From: Terriglobia bacterium
GTDB lineage: Bacteria > Acidobacteriota > Terriglobia > JAIQFV01
Direction: 5' to 3'
Length of the DNA: 64,000 nt
NCBI GenBank assembly: GCA_020072965.1
Contig: JAIQFY010000026.1
Span: 1 to 64,000, forward strand
The notes beneath the pieces are model-generated. The model saw only the letters and a list, made by a program, of their open reading frames with translations, ran no database searches and was not told the DNA's origin. Position 1 is the first letter of the stretch; every line of letters begins with the position of its first letter. Positions 62,657-64,000 of the stretch are shown here, piece after piece. The position numbers and the translations under genes are program-made.

Positions 62657-64000
62657 ATGGGTTTCCAAAAGCCGGTGTGGATCGAGCAGGGCCCCGGCCC
62701 GCTGGCGATACCAATGGGTAATTACAACAAATCTGCCGGCGCCATTCAAGCGGTCGTCGTGGATCCTGTGACGCCGAATCGGGTCTTCGTGGCGACAGTT
62801 GGCGGTGGCATCTGGATGTCGAACAACGCTCTTGCGGCGGTTGATCCGAGCTGGCTCCCGTTGACTGATCATTCTCCGTCGTTGACGATGTCGACGCTGG
62901 CGATGAGCCCGTTGGATCAGAATCGAAATACGCTCTATGCGGGATCGGGGCGCACCACGCACGGCCTACCGCTGGTGGGGCCGGCCGGGGGGCCGCTGTT
63001 CGGGATGTTAAAGACGGTGGACGGCGGGACAACCTGGAACGAGATCGGGCGGAACGTGTTTCAAGGGAAATTTGTGGCGAGGATCCTGCCCGTCAATGCG
63101 AAAACGAAACAGGGCGATCTGGTGCTGGCGGCCACTTTGGAAGGGGGGCTCCACATTAGTCCGGATGGTGGGGCGACGTGGGGTCTTTCGAATGCGGTAA
63201 ACGCTCCCGTGACGGATGTGGCGGCGGACCCAGCGAAGTCCATGAGAGTGTACGTCGCGGCCACGCAGCGCGTGTTCCGTAGTGAAGATGCAGCGGACAA
63301 GGACTGGCACGACATCACTCCCGGTGATTGGTGGAACCTGCCGGGGTGGTCGACAATCCGTTTCACCGTGAGTCCTAGCACCGACTTGAAGGGCAACCAC
63401 TGGCTCTATGCCAGTGCGACCGGCGCCGCAGGCAACGTGAGCATTCTCTTTACTCCGGATCAGGGTACGAATTGGTATCCGGTGGGGATGCCTCCCGACA
63501 ATTCCATTGCCGGCTCGCCCATGGCGGTCAGCCCGCTGAGGCCGGACGCTTTGTTTAACGTCACGGATGCGGGCAGTCCCAATAATTGGATGGCGATTGT
63601 CTCGCCAGGGCATGCTACACAGTGGACGCTGGTAGAGAGTCAAGGCGCCAACGGAACTGGGCCGCATACCGACGCGCGCGACTGCGTTTTCGTGCCGGAC
63701 GGCAGCGTCCTGTACGAGACGAATGACGGGGGGATTTTCCGGCTAGTGAATCCGCACGGACTGCAGAACCTGCCGCCCCGAAAGTGGAGCGAGGCGGTGG
63801 GGAACATTCGAGTCGCGGAGTTTATTGCAATCGCCTATGATTCGGTGAACCATGTTCTGTTTGGGGCGACGCAGGACAACGCGATTCCGCAACAGACGGT
63901 TCAAGGTGGGCTGGATTGGGAAATCAACGAAGAACCTTGGGGCGACGGTTTCGAGGTGGGAGTCGACGTATCGAGCGTTCAGGGCGCAGCGATCCACTAT
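62657..64000 (+). CDS. BNR/Asp-box beta-propeller protein, partial at the window edge
   Basis: The frame is open for 448 codons from ATG 62657, which has AAGGAG eight bases upstream, to the window end. Repeated Asp-box motifs (TVDGGTTW, SPDGGATW, TPDQGTNW) show a sortilin/BNR-like multi-bladed propeller of the kind found in large secreted or periplasmic proteins. Each blade has a VVVDPVTPNRVFVAT-like strand before it. There is no clear signal peptide at the N-terminus (MGFQKPVWIEQGPG), so secretion is uncertain. The full length and any further domains lie outside the window. Confidence 0.85.
   Translation, partial: MGFQKPVWIEQGPGPLAIPMGNYNKSAGAIQAVVVDPVTPNRVFVATVGGGIWMSNNALAAVDPSWLPLTDHSPSLTMSTLAMSPLDQNRNTLYAGSGRTTHGLPLVGPAGGPLFGMLKTVDGGTTWNEIGRNVFQGKFVARILPVNAKTKQGDLVLAATLEGGLHISPDGGATWGLSNAVNAPVTDVAADPAKSMRVYVAATQRVFRSEDAADKDWHDITPGDWWNLPGWSTIRFTVSPSTDLKGNHWLYASATGAAGNVSILFTPDQGTNWYPVGMPPDNSIAGSPMAVSPLRPDALFNVTDAGSPNNWMAIVSPGHATQWTLVESQGANGTGPHTDARDCVFVPDGSVLYETNDGGIFRLVNPHGLQNLPPRKWSEAVGNIRVAEFIAIAYDSVNHVLFGATQDNAIPQQTVQGGLDWEINEEPWGDGFEVGVDVSSVQGAAIHY

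Overview
The window looks like a chromosomal segment of a Gram-negative bacterium, most likely an Acidobacteriota member, possibly from a metagenome assembly. This is inferred from two large Oar-like TonB-dependent receptors with N-terminal carboxypeptidase-regulatory-like domains, a DUF1175 protein, OmpH/Skp, heavy-metal RND efflux genes, and many degenerate palindromic intergenic repeats. No rRNA, tRNA or CRISPR array was seen, so the taxonomy is not proven.

Positions 1-2800 hold a cluster of palindromic repeats, a textbook sigma-54 promoter followed by three very small genes (two of them Cys-rich, zinc-knuckle-like), and a zinc-type alcohol dehydrogenase gene broken by an internal deletion. 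Positions 2800-20600 carry a TonB-dependent receptor, a tandem UspA protein, an SDR oxidoreductase, a membrane haem/iron-sulfur oxidoreductase related to EtfAB:menaquinone oxidoreductase, an odd membrane protein with a transposase-like (DUF772-type) N-terminal domain, a DsbA-like thioredoxin protein, Skp, an aldehyde dehydrogenase, and a metal-uptake operon (outer-membrane channel, substrate-binding protein, permease) with no ATPase gene nearby. Positions 20600-30100 are a minus-strand metal-handling block: a DUF2946-like protein, CzcC, CzcB and CzcA, then a second DUF2946-like protein and a second TonB-dependent receptor.

Positions 30400-44100 are conserved housekeeping sequence: a DppB/DppC-type permease pair, an MsbA-type ABC exporter, yicC-gmk-rpoZ-coaBC, a family 4 uracil-DNA glycosylase, a TgpA-like transglutaminase membrane protein, two further membrane or secreted proteins, and Mrp/ApbC.

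From about 44500 to 62700 the sequence becomes accessory. A repeat-rich stretch contains a HigBA module whose toxin gene carries an in-frame amber codon, and a BrnT/BrnA module with a clear autoregulatory palindrome over its promoter. A complete type I restriction-modification locus follows (hsdM, hsdS, an unknown gene, hsdR, and a YgjP-type metallopeptidase). It is flanked on both sides by single genes that encode HEPN-like or DUF5677-like helical proteins. Several of these genes end in, or are separated by, GC-rich folded sequences that resemble integron attC sites, and no integrase gene is visible. The same stretch holds a pair of small paralogous proteins (one interrupted by TAG) and a remnant of a REP-associated (Y1/RAYT) transposase bounded by inverted repeats. 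I read this as a defence island assembled partly from cassette-like single genes. The window ends inside a large BNR/sortilin-like beta-propeller gene.
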